NCBI GenBank assembly: GCA_037134755.1
Contig: JBAXLO010000014.1
Span: 1 to 38,129 of the forward strand
DNA: 38,129 bases
Direction of reading: 5' to 3'
Origin: JBAXLO01 sp037134755
Lineage (GTDB): Bacteria; Bacteroidota; Bacteroidia; Bacteroidales; JACABE01
Shown one piece after another: positions 23,232 through 32,918 of this stretch. A program made the translations under genes and the position numbers. Every line of letters starts with the position of its first letter. The stretch's first letter is position 1. The notes beneath the pieces were generated by a model. The model did no database searches. It worked only from the letters and a program-made list of their open reading frames with translations, and was not told where the DNA came from.

Positions 23232-23544
23232 ATTATACTTTTTTTCAACATTCTACATTACAGCATCCACCGAAATCACATCTCCACTCACCAAAATCGT
23301 ATCAATACAAACACAAAGAATACCAATCAAGCCAAAATGTATGAAATTTATGACAAATCGTTATTTCTATCATTATATAATCCTTAACCGGATTAGGTTT
23401 TAAATATAAAAATGCTTATAAGTGTCTTCCTAATAGCCTAAAAGCCTAAACAACTAAAAGCCTTCTTGCGTTCTGTTCCTACGTCTTTTAACATTAATTA
23501 TTATTTAATCATACATTATTATTATGCAACTGAATAACTTTTCA

Positions 23545-23552
23545 TAACTTTG
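23545..23552 (+). promoter_or_regulatory. Bacteroidota -7 box (TAACTTTG) for valS
   Basis: It matches TAnnTTTG and is followed by CAC, 25 bp upstream of the valS start. A short leader is implied. Confidence 0.55.
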
Positions 23553-23577
23553 CACACTTTATATATTTAATTTAACA

Positions 23578-26220
23578 ATGCAAATAACTCCTAAATACAA
23601 CACTGCCGAATCTGAAGCCCATTGGTATAAATACTGGATGGATAAGGGCTATTTTCGCTCGGTTCCCGATGATCGTGAGCCATATACAATAGTTATACCG
23701 CCACCCAACGTTACGGGGGTGCTTCACATGGGGCACATGCTCAACAATACTATTCAAGATGTTATCATTCGCCGCGCTCGTATGCGTGGTTTCAATGCTT
23801 GCTGGGTTCCCGGCACCGATCATGCCTCTATTGCTACCGAAGCTAAAGTTGTTAATAAGCTTAAGGAAGAGGGTATTGACAAGGCTTCTATCACTCGTGA
23901 CGAATTTTTGACCCATGCCTGGGAATGGAAAGAAAAACATGGCGGAATCATCCTCGAACAGTTGAAAAAGCTGGGTGCTTCGTGCGATTGGGATAGGACT
24001 AAGTTTACGATGGATGCTGATATGTACGAATCGGTGATCGATGTGTTTATTGATCTCTATGATAAAGGACTTATTTACCGCGGTGTACGCATGGTAAACT
24101 GGGATCCTAAGGCTCTTACCGCTCTTTCGGACGAAGAGGTGATTTATAAGGAGGTTAATTCAAAGCTTTATTATCTTAAATACTTTATTGAAGGTACAGA
24201 TGGCGAGTATATTACAATTGCTACCACCCGTCCCGAAACTATACTGGGCGATACGGCCGTTTGTGCGCATCCTGAAGACGAACGCTTTGCACATCTTAAA
24301 GGTAAGCGCGTTATTGTGCCGCTTATTAATCGCTCTGTGCCCTTTATCTTTGATGAATATGTTGACAGGGAGTTTGGTACAGGCTGTCTGAAGATAACTC
24401 CTGCACATGATATAAACGACTATAACATTGGTATCAAGCATAAGTTAGATACTATCGATATTTTTAATGATAATGGAACTCTTAGCGAGAAAGCACAGCT
24501 GTATATAGGTGAAGATCGCTTTGTTGTAAGAAAAAAGATTACCAAAGAGCTGGAAGAAAAAGGACATCTTGCCAAAATAGAAGATTATGCTAACAAAGTA
24601 GGCTGCTCTGAGCGTACTGACGAGGTTATTGAGCCTAAACTGTCGGTGCAATGGTTCATGAATATGACCGAAATGGCAAAACCTGCTTTGGATGTGGTGA
24701 TGGACGACACCGTTAAGTTCCATCCGCCTAAGTTTAAGAACACTTACCGCCATTGGATGGAGAATGTGAAGGACTGGTGCATATCTCGTCAGCTTTGGTG
24801 GGGTCAACGTATTCCAGCTTACTATCTTCCTAATAAAGAGATTGTAGTAGCCAAAAGCAAAGAGGAAGCGCTGGCAATTGCTAAGCAGAAATATCCAACC
24901 GAAAACTATACTCAGGCAGATGTTATACAAGATGACGACGTGCTTGATACCTGGTTTTCGTCCTGGTTGTGGCCTGTTTCTGTTTTTGATGGAATTCGTT
25001 ATCCTGATAATGCCGATATTAAGTACTATTACCCAACTAACGACCTTATTACAGCTCCTGAAATCCTTTTCTTTTGGGTTGCCCGAATGATTATGGCAGG
25101 TCTGGATTATCGTAAAGATATTCCTTTCAAAAATGTTTACCTTACGGGAATAGTTCGCGATAAATTGGGTCGTAAGATGTCGAAATCACTAGGTAATTCG
25201 CCCGATCCTATCCTCCTTATGGAGAAATACGGCGCTGATGGAGTAAGAGTTGGAATGCTTTTGACTTCTCCGGCAGGCAACGATCTTCCTTTTGATGAGT
25301 CGTTGTGCGAACAGGGACGCAACTTTACCAATAAGATTTGGAATGCACTAAGACTGATAACGGGTTGGGAAGTTGATGAAACAATTCCACAACCTCAGTC
25401 GTCAAAAATTTCGATTGATTGGTTTAATGCTAAGTTTAATGATACCTTTGTTCAGATTGAAGACCATTATGAGAAATATCGCTTAAGCGATGCATTGATG
25501 ACTACTTACAAACTTATCTGGGATGACTTCTGTTCGTGGTATCTGGAGATGATTAAGCCGGCATATCAGCATTCTATCGACAAAGCTACGTACGATGCTA
25601 CCATTGAATTAATGGAAAAGTTGATGAAGGTGCTCCATCCATTCATGCCTTTTGTTACCGAAGAAATTTGGCATCTGTTAAAAGAAAGAGATGAAAACGA
25701 TAATATCATTATTGCTCAAATGCCAACTATTGCTGAACCTGACAAAGATATTCTTTCAGGTTTTGATTTTGCTCTGGAGATAATTCAGTCCATTCGTTCA
25801 GTCCGTAAGGAAAAAAATATACTTAATAAGGAAAGTCTTTCGTTATATATCAAAAAAAATAGCGAAGAAGTTAATGATACCCGTTTCGACAGCATCATTC
25901 TTAAGCTTTGTAATGTAGATAAGCTCGAATATGTGATCGAAAAGCAGATTGATATGCATACATTTATGGTCCGTACCACTGAATTGTTTATTCCTTTGGT
26001 CGAAAACATCAATGTTGAGGAAGAATTGGCAAGGCTTACAGGCGAACTGGAGTACTATAATAAGTTTAGAGACTCCGTTATGAAAAAACTGTCGAACGAA
26101 CGCTTTGTTAGCAGCGCCCCTGCTCAGGTTGTTGACCTGGAAAAGAAGAAACAGTCGGACGCTGAACAAAAAATTGCAGTTATTAAAGAACAACTTAAGA
26201 AATTACAAACAAATTCATAA
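23578..26220 (+). CDS. valS: Valine--tRNA ligase
   Basis: A class I aminoacyl-tRNA synthetase of 880 aa that charges tRNA-Val in the cytoplasm. The Rossmann fold carries the HIGH-type signature HMGH (50-53) after PPPNVTGVL, and KMSKSLGNSPDP at 533-544. GTDHASIATE, the editing (CP1) region with TTRPETILGDTAV, DDDVLDTWFSSWLWP and FFWVARMIM are all present. The C-terminal anticodon-binding region is followed by a coiled-coil arm (about 810-878) typical of ValRS. Length and motifs are those of a complete enzyme. The start at 23578 fits the promoter box 25 bp upstream. Codon use is less AT-biased than in the surface-protein genes, as expected for a conserved, well-expressed gene. A DUF2723 gene follows 7 bp downstream. 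Confidence 0.98.
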   Translation: MQITPKYNTAESEAHWYKYWMDKGYFRSVPDDREPYTIVIPPPNVTGVLHMGHMLNNTIQDVIIRRARMRGFNACWVPGTDHASIATEAKVVNKLKEEGIDKASITRDEFLTHAWEWKEKHGGIILEQLKKLGASCDWDRTKFTMDADMYESVIDVFIDLYDKGLIYRGVRMVNWDPKALTALSDEEVIYKEVNSKLYYLKYFIEGTDGEYITIATTRPETILGDTAVCAHPEDERFAHLKGKRVIVPLINRSVPFIFDEYVDREFGTGCLKITPAHDINDYNIGIKHKLDTIDIFNDNGTLSEKAQLYIGEDRFVVRKKITKELEEKGHLAKIEDYANKVGCSERTDEVIEPKLSVQWFMNMTEMAKPALDVVMDDTVKFHPPKFKNTYRHWMENVKDWCISRQLWWGQRIPAYYLPNKEIVVAKSKEEALAIAKQKYPTENYTQADVIQDDDVLDTWFSSWLWPVSVFDGIRYPDNADIKYYYPTNDLITAPEILFFWVARMIMAGLDYRKDIPFKNVYLTGIVRDKLGRKMSKSLGNSPDPILLMEKYGADGVRVGMLLTSPAGNDLPFDESLCEQGRNFTNKIWNALRLITGWEVDETIPQPQSSKISIDWFNAKFNDTFVQIEDHYEKYRLSDALMTTYKLIWDDFCSWYLEMIKPAYQHSIDKATYDATIELMEKLMKVLHPFMPFVTEEIWHLLKERDENDNIIIAQMPTIAEPDKDILSGFDFALEIIQSIRSVRKEKNILNKESLSLYIKKNSEEVNDTRFDSIILKLCNVDKLEYVIEKQIDMHTFMVRTTELFIPLVENINVEEELARLTGELEYYNKFRDSVMKKLSNERFVSSAPAQVVDLEKKKQSDAEQKIAVIKEQLKKLQTNS

Positions 26221-26227
26221 TATAAAG

Positions 26228-29200
26228 ATGAAGAACTATCAGAAATTAAATAACATTGTAGGCTGGTTTACATTTATACTTGCCTCCTTAGTATTTTTGC
26301 TCACAGCCGAACCAACAGCCAGCTGGTGGGATTGCGGCGAGTACATAGCAACATCCACAAAGATGATGGTGGGTCATCCTCCGGGAGCCCCAACCTTTCA
26401 ATTAATCGCTAGATTATTCTCATTGCTTGCAGGTGGTGACACATCGCATTGGGCAGTTATGGTAAACAGCATGTCAGCTTTGTGCAGTGGCTTTACTATT
26501 TTATTTTTGTTCTGGTCAATTACATTATTAGCTAAGAAAGTTGTGTTAGCTAACGGCGAAATGACTACAAACAAAATGATAGTTATATTAGCAAGCGGTT
26601 TTGTAGGCGGAATGGCCTATACATTCTCAGATTCGTTCTGGTTTTCGGCAGTCGAAGGAGAAGTTTACGCGATGTCGTCATTCTTTACAGCACTAGTAGT
26701 TTGGGTAGTTTTGAAATGGGAAAGCGTAGCAGACGAAAAACACTCCTTCCGTTGGATAATATTGTTATCATTACTTATAGGGATATCAATAGGTGTGCAT
26801 TTGCTTAACCTTTTAGCGATACCTGCTATTGTTTTTGTATATTATTATAAGAAATTCAAACCAACAGTAAAAGGATCAATCATAGCATTCCTCCTATCAG
26901 TAGTTATGCTTGCCACCATTCTTTTTGGTATTATCCCAATGATCGTAAACCTTGCCGGTAAGATCGAAAAGACTTTTGTAAATGACTTTGGGCTGCCTTT
27001 TAACACAGGAACTATCTTTTATTTTATCTTATTAATAGCAATAATTGTATTTGGAATCAGGTATGCTATTAAAAAGAAGAATGCTATACTACATGCTATC
27101 ATCCTGTCGTTTGTATTTATCCTTATAGGTTATTCTACATTCTTTGTGCTTGTAATTAGAGCCAATGCAGGCACTCCGATTAACGAAAATAATCCTTCGG
27201 ATGCTGTAAGTTTATTATCTTATCTAAATAGAGAACAATATGGTGAAAACCCTTTGATGTATGGACAGTATTATACTGCCAAACCTATCAATCAAAAGGA
27301 AGGATCAGTTAAATATGTAAAAGGAAAGACCAAATACGAAGCTGCTGCTAAGAGTTATGAGTATGAATACGATGATAAAGATTGCACTCCTTTCCCAAGA
27401 ATGTATAGCAATGACGACGGTCGCGCACATCCTACCATGTATAAAGTTTGGACTGGGATTCATGGTGATCGTAAGCCTGGTTTTAGCGAAAATATTTCTT
27501 TCTTCTGGAATTATCAGTTAGGGCATATGTATTTTAGGTATTTTATGTGGAACTTTGCCGGGCGACAAAATGATATTCAAGGTCATGGCTACGATCAACA
27601 GGGTAACAAAGATCTCCTTAACGGGAATTGGATAAGTGGTATTAAGTTTATTGATGCTATGCGTTTGGGGAATCAGGATAAAGTGCCTCAGTATTTACAA
27701 GATAACCGAGCCAGAAATAAGTTTTATTTTATTCCTTTGATATTAGGCCTTATCGGGATGTTTTATCACATAAAGAAAAATAGAAAAGATGCCTTTATTG
27801 TGTTCCTTCTTTTCTTCTTTACAGGACTTGCTATTGCAATTTATCTTAATATGCCGCCTATGCAACCCCGTGAGCGTGACTATGCTTTCGCCGGGTCCTT
27901 CTATGCATTTGCGTTTTGGATTGGATTAGGTGTTATGGCTCTTTACGACTTCTTTAAGAAGTATAAACTGCCCGAAACAGCAAGTGTTGGTTTGGCTATT
28001 GCCCTTTCGTTAACAGCTCCTTATCTTATGGGAGAACAAGGTTGGAATGATCATAACCGTGCAAACAGGTATTCATGCAGAGATATTGCTGTTAATACTC
28101 TAGAATCCTGTGCTCCTAACGGTATCCTTATTACTAATGGTGATAATGACACTTTCCCTTTATGGTATGCTCAGGAAGTTGAAGGGGTTCGTACCGATGT
28201 TAAAGTATTGAACTATACGTTAGCTTCGGGTGCTTGGTATGTTCAGGAATTGTTTAGACAGATGTATAAATGCGAGCCTTTGCCTTTCACTTTACCTGTC
28301 GAAAAGTATAGATTGGGAACCAACGATTGGATGCCTATCAAGGAAAGTGGTGTTGATGGTTTCATAGATTTGCATCAAGCATTTCAATTTATAAATAGCG
28401 ATAGTCCCGATGCTAAGGTGGCGGCTAATGATGGCGAAATGATGAGTTTCTTCCCAACTAATAAAGTTCAGCTAACTATTGATTCTGCATATCTTATCAA
28501 AGCTGGAATCGTTCCTAAAGATAAAGCTGATAAAATGTACCATTCATTACAATGGACTATTGGTAAGCAAAATCTTTATAAAAATGAGATTATGTTGTTA
28601 GATTTATTAGGTACTAATAATTGGAAACGTCCTATTTATTTTGAAAACCCATCTTCAGCTAAAAATGTTGCCGAAGTTACTGATTACTGTCCTATGGAAG
28701 GCTTGGTATATCACCTATTACCTTATGCAATGGATAATCATCAGCAGGGATTTTCGGGTGTTAATACTGCCTTTACGTATGATTTTTTAATGAATAAATG
28801 CAAATGGGGCAATTTAAACGATCCACATGTGTATGTTGACCCCGAAAGTATGCGTAGTGCTTTTCAGGCTCGCAATCAATATGCTCGTTTAGCTCAAGCA
28901 TTGGTTATCGAAAATAAAAAAGATTCAGCTGTTAAAGTTCTTAATAAATCTCTTGAATTTTTCCCTAACAGTCAGGTTCCATTTGATATGTATCTGATGT
29001 CGCATGTACAGCTTTATTATATGGCAGGCGGTTTTAAAGATGGAAATAAATTAGCATTAGTTATTTTAGATCATTATCTACAAGATATTATATATTATGA
29101 ATCTCTTGATAGAAACTTCAGAAAGAATACTGCACAAGGACAAGGACAAGCATATTATGTTTTTAGAAACATATTGCAAGTTGCCCAACAATATAATCAA

Positions 29201-29260
29201 ACAGAAGTTATAGCTAAAGCTCAAGAGATTTTAAAATCTCATCCCGAAAGTCAACAATAA
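26228..29260 (+). CDS. DUF2723-family polytopic membrane protein (glycosyltransferase-like)
   Basis: A 1,010-aa protein. An in-frame ATG at 26105 lies inside valS, so the ATG at 26228, 7 bp after valS, is chosen; it gives the usual DUF2723 N-terminus. The family signature is clear: EPTASWWDCGEYIA (28-41) and VGHPPGAPTFQLI (48-60), then about ten to twelve membrane helices, PPMQPRERDYAFAGSFYAF in the middle, and a soluble C-terminal part beginning near ITNGDNDTFPLWYAQE with helical repeats at the end. DUF2723 proteins are distantly related to GT-C type protein O-mannosyltransferases and are expected to transfer sugar on the periplasmic side; substrate and acceptor are not established. It is probably co-transcribed with valS and closed by a strong terminator. 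Confidence 0.92.
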   Translation: MKNYQKLNNIVGWFTFILASLVFLLTAEPTASWWDCGEYIATSTKMMVGHPPGAPTFQLIARLFSLLAGGDTSHWAVMVNSMSALCSGFTILFLFWSITLLAKKVVLANGEMTTNKMIVILASGFVGGMAYTFSDSFWFSAVEGEVYAMSSFFTALVVWVVLKWESVADEKHSFRWIILLSLLIGISIGVHLLNLLAIPAIVFVYYYKKFKPTVKGSIIAFLLSVVMLATILFGIIPMIVNLAGKIEKTFVNDFGLPFNTGTIFYFILLIAIIVFGIRYAIKKKNAILHAIILSFVFILIGYSTFFVLVIRANAGTPINENNPSDAVSLLSYLNREQYGENPLMYGQYYTAKPINQKEGSVKYVKGKTKYEAAAKSYEYEYDDKDCTPFPRMYSNDDGRAHPTMYKVWTGIHGDRKPGFSENISFFWNYQLGHMYFRYFMWNFAGRQNDIQGHGYDQQGNKDLLNGNWISGIKFIDAMRLGNQDKVPQYLQDNRARNKFYFIPLILGLIGMFYHIKKNRKDAFIVFLLFFFTGLAIAIYLNMPPMQPRERDYAFAGSFYAFAFWIGLGVMALYDFFKKYKLPETASVGLAIALSLTAPYLMGEQGWNDHNRANRYSCRDIAVNTLESCAPNGILITNGDNDTFPLWYAQEVEGVRTDVKVLNYTLASGAWYVQELFRQMYKCEPLPFTLPVEKYRLGTNDWMPIKESGVDGFIDLHQAFQFINSDSPDAKVAANDGEMMSFFPTNKVQLTIDSAYLIKAGIVPKDKADKMYHSLQWTIGKQNLYKNEIMLLDLLGTNNWKRPIYFENPSSAKNVAEVTDYCPMEGLVYHLLPYAMDNHQQGFSGVNTAFTYDFLMNKCKWGNLNDPHVYVDPESMRSAFQARNQYARLAQALVIENKKDSAVKVLNKSLEFFPNSQVPFDMYLMSHVQLYYMAGGFKDGNKLALVILDHYLQDIIYYESLDRNFRKNTAQGQGQAYYVFRNILQVAQQYNQTEVIAKAQEILKSHPESQQ

Positions 29261-29277
29261 TTTAATTTTATAGAAAA

Positions 29278-29313
29278 TAAAAAGGCTGTCTCCTAGTGGG
29301 GCAGCCTTTTTTT
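29278..29313 (+). terminator. Rho-independent terminator after the DUF2723 gene
   Basis: The stem AAAGGCTG with CAGCCTTT is extended by CTCC/GGGG past a bulged base, with loop TAGT. A run of seven or more T follows on the plus strand, about 20 bp past the stop codon. Confidence 0.88.
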
Positions 29314-29373
29314 ATAATGTTATATGATATATGATTGAGTCCACTCCGACAATTCATTTATGAATAAAAACGA

Positions 29374-29452
29374 CGTCAATGCGAGGAGGAACGACGAAGC
29401 AATCTGTTGTTTATTTGTAGAATGAGATAGCTTCACTTCGTTCGTAATGACG
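29374..29452. repeat. REP-like palindromic element
   Basis: The left arm CGTCAATGCGAGGAGGAACG with GACGAAGCAATCT and the right arm AGATAGCTTCACTTCGTTCG with TAATGACG are nearly complementary around a spacer containing TATTTGTAGAATG. This is a widespread intergenic repeat type (GTCATTGCGAGGAG...GAAGCAATCT). It lies 60 bp after the DUF2723 terminator. Confidence 0.75.
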
Positions 29453-29598
29453 TTATGGTATTTTTTAGAATCTTAATTATATTAAATCAGATATCTAAAT
29501 TCTAATCTTAGTTTTCTTTTTAAGCTCTATTTCTTTATCTTATAATAAATTTATTTTATATAAGATAAAGAAAGTAATAAGAATGATGCATGTATTTA

Positions 29599-29766
29599 TT
29601 GGAATGTAATTTGTAGTCGTTGGAATGACTCTTGTACTCTTCGGAATGACCCATGTACTCTTCGGAATGACCCATGTACTCTTTGGAATGACTCATGTAC
29701 TCTTTGGAATGGCATTTGTATCCATCGGGAAGTAATTTGTATCGCTCGGGAAGCAATTTGTATCGC
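29599..29766 (-). repeat. 21-bp tandem array, eight units
   Basis: Eight contiguous 21-bp units start at 29599, 29620, 29641, 29662, 29683, 29704, 29725 and 29746. Units 3 and 4 are identical (TCGGAATGACCCATGTACTCT begins each), and the outer units drift. Because 21 is a multiple of three, two minus-strand frames stay open through it (one reads as HSEEYMG-like heptads), which explains apparent small ORFs here and is not evidence of coding. Confidence 0.88.
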
Positions 29767-30415
29767 GGTGAAAAGTACATTCCAAAGGGTACAAGAGTCA
29801 TTCTTATTAATTCTTTTTATTAATAAATAAAACATTAATAATAATAAATAACTACATAATATATCATTTTGTGTACAGTCCTTTTGCGAGATACTATATT
29901 ATACTACTAAATTAAAACAAATATCATGGAAATAGCAAATGAATTAAAAGAAATAAAGCTGATAACCAATCAAATAATAATCTTACATCTCGTAGGTTCC
30001 CTTTTGTAATTTATAAGGAAAAATGGAGAGGTTTACATTAAACTTAGCAATATCAAAGATACTTTTGCTGTATATAAGTAAGAATATACAAGCAAATATA
30101 GTACAATTATAGGTGTCAATATAATGATAATAAGCAATAAATGGACGTTAATTAATGTACTAACAAAAATATTATATAAAGAAAGAAGAAAAACAGCTCT
30201 AAATGATAATTTCATAACTCTCAACAAGGTATGGATTGATTATAGTTTCATCAGCGGCTGTGCAAAAATAATTTATATTAAAAGCTAAGCACTATTTTGC
30301 GTATATGAATAATATCCTAAGGATTAAAGGAAAGCAAAAGCTTCCCGCAAAGGGGAAAATAAAAATAAAAATAATAAACCGGAATAAGGAAAATAGCCGG
30401 AATGGATAATTGACA

Positions 30416-30450
30416 ATAAAAAAACCTTCACCAAATAAATGATGAAGGTT
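30416..30450 (-). terminator. Rho-independent terminator after metK
   Basis: AACCTTCA (30423-30430) pairs with TGAAGGTT (30443-30450). On the minus strand the hairpin is followed by seven T. It lies about 50 bp past the metK stop codon. Confidence 0.8.
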
Positions 30451-30498
30451 CTAAAAACTTAAAGTACTGTAAAAACTTCAAGTACTTAAAGTGCTATT

Positions 30499-31809
30499 TT
30501 ACTTTAGTTTGAATTCTTTCTTAATAGTATCAACGTAATCAAGTTTTTCCCAACCAAAGAATTCAACATTCTTAAAGTTACGATCTTTGCCGTTAACTTT
30601 GCGAGTAGTTGTAGTTTTATCTTTATAGTAAACTTCAACCTCTTTAGTATAATAATCTCTTCCAAAATGTCCATAACTAGCTGTTGGATGGAAGATAGGG
30701 TTTTTTAAACCAAAACGGGTAACGATAGCATAAGGACGCATATCGAAAATCTTATTGATACGTTTAGCAATTTCGCCATCAGTTAAAACGATACCCTTGG
30801 CATCTTTAACTTTAGCAGTTCCGTAAGTATTTACATACAAACCAACAGGTTGAGCAACACCAATTGCATAAGCTACCTGAACTAAAACCTGATCGGCAAC
30901 TCCTGCAGCAACTAAATTCTTTGCAATATGACGTGTGGCATAAGCAGCTGAACGGTCGACCTTTGAAGAATCCTTGCCGGAGAAAGCACCACCACCATGA
31001 GCACCATGACCGCCATAAGTATCAACGATAATCTTACGACCTGTAAGACCTGTATCACCATGAGGACCACCTATTACAAACTTTCCGGTAGGATTTACAT
31101 GTAAGGTATAGTTAGTCTTAAATAATTTCTTAACATCTGCAGATAAAGTATTTCCTTTAAGAACTCTTGGAATAAGAATGTTTAAAACATCATTCTTAAT
31201 GGTTTCCTGCATCTTAGCTTCGCTTTCAAAATCATCGTGTTGCGTAGAGATAACAATAGTATCAATACCTTGAGCTTTACCATTGTCATCATAAGCAATA
31301 GTTACCTGAGACTTAGCATCAGGACGAAGATAAATCATTTTCTTTCCTTCTTTACGGATAGCAGCCAATTCCTGTAAAAGAACATGAGCCAACTCAACAG
31401 ACATAGGCATAAGGTTTTCCATCTCTTTGCAAGCATAACCAAACATCATACCCTGGTCGCCGGCACCTTGATCTTCTTGTTTCTTACGTTCAACTCCCTG
31501 GTTAATATCCTGAGATTGTTCGTGAATAGTAGAAATAACTCCACATGAATCGGCGTCAAAGCGATATTCAGCCTTGGTGTAACCAATAGTACGGATAGCC
31601 TCGCGTGCTACATGCTGCACGTCAACATATCCATTAGTTTTTACCTCGCCACTACAAACGGTAAGACCGGTAGTAACTAAAGTTTCGCAAGCTACCTTTG
31701 ATTCAGGATCAAAACGTAGAAACTCGTCTAATAATGCATCTGAAATTTGATCAGCTACTTTGTCCGGATGTCCTTCGGATACCGACTCTGATGTAAATAA
31801 ATATCCCAT
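30499..31809 (-). CDS. metK: S-adenosylmethionine synthetase
   Basis: This enzyme makes S-adenosylmethionine from methionine and ATP in the cytoplasm. The 436-aa protein has all family signatures: TSESVSEGHPDKVADQISDA near the N-terminus, GAGDQGMMFGYA, the P-loop-like GGGAFSGKDSSKVDRSAAY, IGGPHGDTGLTGRKI and the C-terminal domain ending near FGWEKLDYV. It is about 50 residues longer than the E. coli enzyme, with the extra length mainly in the central domain and at the C-terminus, as in other Bacteroidota. It is monocistronic, with its own terminator and a promoter box 134 bp upstream, giving an unusually long leader that may carry regulation. Confidence 0.98.
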   Translation of the reverse strand: MGYLFTSESVSEGHPDKVADQISDALLDEFLRFDPESKVACETLVTTGLTVCSGEVKTNGYVDVQHVAREAIRTIGYTKAEYRFDADSCGVISTIHEQSQDINQGVERKKQEDQGAGDQGMMFGYACKEMENLMPMSVELAHVLLQELAAIRKEGKKMIYLRPDAKSQVTIAYDDNGKAQGIDTIVISTQHDDFESEAKMQETIKNDVLNILIPRVLKGNTLSADVKKLFKTNYTLHVNPTGKFVIGGPHGDTGLTGRKIIVDTYGGHGAHGGGAFSGKDSSKVDRSAAYATRHIAKNLVAAGVADQVLVQVAYAIGVAQPVGLYVNTYGTAKVKDAKGIVLTDGEIAKRINKIFDMRPYAIVTRFGLKNPIFHPTASYGHFGRDYYTKEVEVYYKDKTTTTRKVNGKDRNFKNVEFFGWEKLDYVDTIKKEFKLK

Positions 31810-31951
31810 TTTATTTTTGATTTAAATAAATTAATTAATACATTAATGTTTTAATGTGGGATTGTTTTGATTGTAAGAATGGAGAATACATTGTTTTTAG
31901 CATTTTTATACATGGTTGCAATCAATCAAATCTGTCCACGGCACAAAAGTA
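31810..31951 (-). promoter_or_regulatory. metK promoter box and long leader, possible regulatory RNA
   Basis: TACTTTTG (minus strand, 31944-31951) matches TAnnTTTG. Transcription from it would leave a leader of about 125 nt before the metK ATG. In the leader the minus strand reads GTGGACAG, then TTGATTGATTGCAACC and AAATGCTAAA. These fragments recall conserved pieces of SAM-family riboswitch cores (GTGGA, GCAACC, TGCTAA), but I cannot draw the full set of helices, so a riboswitch is only a possibility. Confidence 0.35.
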
Positions 31952-31980
31952 ATAATATTTTAGTTATAATAACACATTCT

Positions 31981-32892
31981 TTACTTTTTTGTTAGTTCCT
32001 GGAAGACTTTTTCCAGTTTTACCTCTTCTTTATGTATTGTCAATACAGATATTGAATGATCTACAGCAAATTTAAAAATATCCTGACGAACATCAATATT
32101 TCCATCCGTTTCTATTTGCCAGATGTTATCATTCATTTTCTTAATCTGCTTAACGCCCTTAATCTTAAGGATAAGTTCTTTGTCGAAAGGCTTATCAAAC
32201 TCAACAGTAAGAATATTTTTATTAAGATTTAGGTGAGATAAATTAGCTGTATTGTCATCAGCAACAATGATACCATTATTAATAATGATAGCGCGGTTGC
32301 AGATAGCTTCCACCTCCTGCATAATATGAGTGGAAAGCATCACGGTCTTCTCTTTACCTATATTTTTAATAAGATCTCTGATGTCAACAATCTGATTGGG
32401 ATCCAAACCTGAAGTAGGTTCGTCAAGTATCAAAACTTCCGGATCGTGAATTAATGCCTGAGCTAAGCCAACACGTTGACGGAAACCTTTTGACAAGGCT
32501 CCTATCTTCTTTTTACGCTCAACTTCTAATCCTGTAAGTTCAATCATCTTATCGATACGCTCTTTTGTTTTATCGCCTAACTTATGAATGCCTGCAATAA
32601 ACTCAAGATACTCCCTTACATACATATCTAGATATAAAGGATTGTTTTCGGGAAGATAACCAACCTTTTTGCGAACATCAATCGACTGTTCGAGAATATC
32701 GAAACCATAAACAGAAACTTCGCCTGAAGTAGGTGGGATAAAGCAAGTAATAATCTTCATCATAGTTGACTTGCCTGCACCATTAGGACCTAACAAACCA
32801 ACAATCTCGCCAGGAATGATCTCAAAAGAAACATTATCCAATGCTTTTTGCTCCCCGTAAATCATAGTAATATTGCTAACTTTTATTGACAT
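31981..32892 (-). CDS. gldA: Gliding-motility-type ABC transporter ATPase GldA
   Basis: A 303-aa ABC ATP-binding subunit. Walker A is GPNGAGKST (35-43), the signature is LSKGFRQRVGLAQAL, Walker B is PEVLILDEPTSGLDPNQ, and the switch His lies in LSTHIMQEVEAIC. Length and the stretches YLPENNPLYLDMYVREYL and LIKNIGKEKTVMLSTHIM match the GldA family of Bacteroidota, which works with membrane subunits GldF and GldG. Those genes are not in this window. GldA homologues also occur in non-gliding members of the phylum, so motility is not proven. It is transcribed toward metK but metK has its own promoter box in the 171-bp gap. The gene's own box is at 32919-32926. Confidence 0.87.
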   Translation of the reverse strand: MSIKVSNITMIYGEQKALDNVSFEIIPGEIVGLLGPNGAGKSTMMKIITCFIPPTSGEVSVYGFDILEQSIDVRKKVGYLPENNPLYLDMYVREYLEFIAGIHKLGDKTKERIDKMIELTGLEVERKKKIGALSKGFRQRVGLAQALIHDPEVLILDEPTSGLDPNQIVDIRDLIKNIGKEKTVMLSTHIMQEVEAICNRAIIINNGIIVADDNTANLSHLNLNKNILTVEFDKPFDKELILKIKGVKQIKKMNDNIWQIETDGNIDVRQDIFKFAVDHSISVLTIHKEEVKLEKVFQELTKK

Positions 32893-32918
32893 ATTTTTAT
32901 AGCTATAAAATCAGAGTG

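Larger units (their letters stand above)
22258..23577. other. 1.3-kb intergenic region dominated by a 21-bp periodic array
   Basis: No gene is supported. It holds the promoter of the 311-aa gene, a 15-bp-stem palindrome (22498-22530), the 21-bp array (about 22581-23231), a segment of roughly 300 bp with no clear feature, and the valS promoter box. A small plus-strand frame at 23205-23387 starts inside the array and is not convincing. Confidence 0.65.
29314..30415. other. 1.1-kb intergenic region with REP-like element and 21-bp array
   Basis: It holds a REP-like palindrome (29374-29452) and an eight-unit 21-bp array (29599-29766). From 29770 to 30415 the DNA is AT-rich with only very short open frames (for example 29924-30007 and 30124-30288 on the plus strand, 27 and 54 codons). 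None has recognisable similarity or a convincing context, so I see no supported gene there. Confidence 0.6.

Noticed and set aside
23205..23387. 60-codon plus-strand frame upstream of valS
   Set aside because: It starts in the last units of the 21-bp array, its composition is unlike a protein, and valS has its own promoter further down.
23572..26193. Several antisense and alternate-frame ORFs over valS
   Set aside because: They are shadows of a highly conserved gene with all synthetase motifs in the chosen frame.
26105..26227. N-terminal extension of the DUF2723 protein inside valS
   Set aside because: The extension is in the wrong frame of valS sequence, basic and unlike the family. The ATG at 26228 gives the standard start.
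29556..29835. Two overlapping minus-strand frames with heptad repeats (HSEEYMG-like)
   Set aside because: They are a by-product of a 21-bp tandem array. Two frames stay open because the unit length is a multiple of three, and there is no start context.
30033..30227. 64-codon hydrophobic minus-strand frame
   Set aside because: AT-rich noncoding DNA with no similarity, promoter or neighbour to support it.
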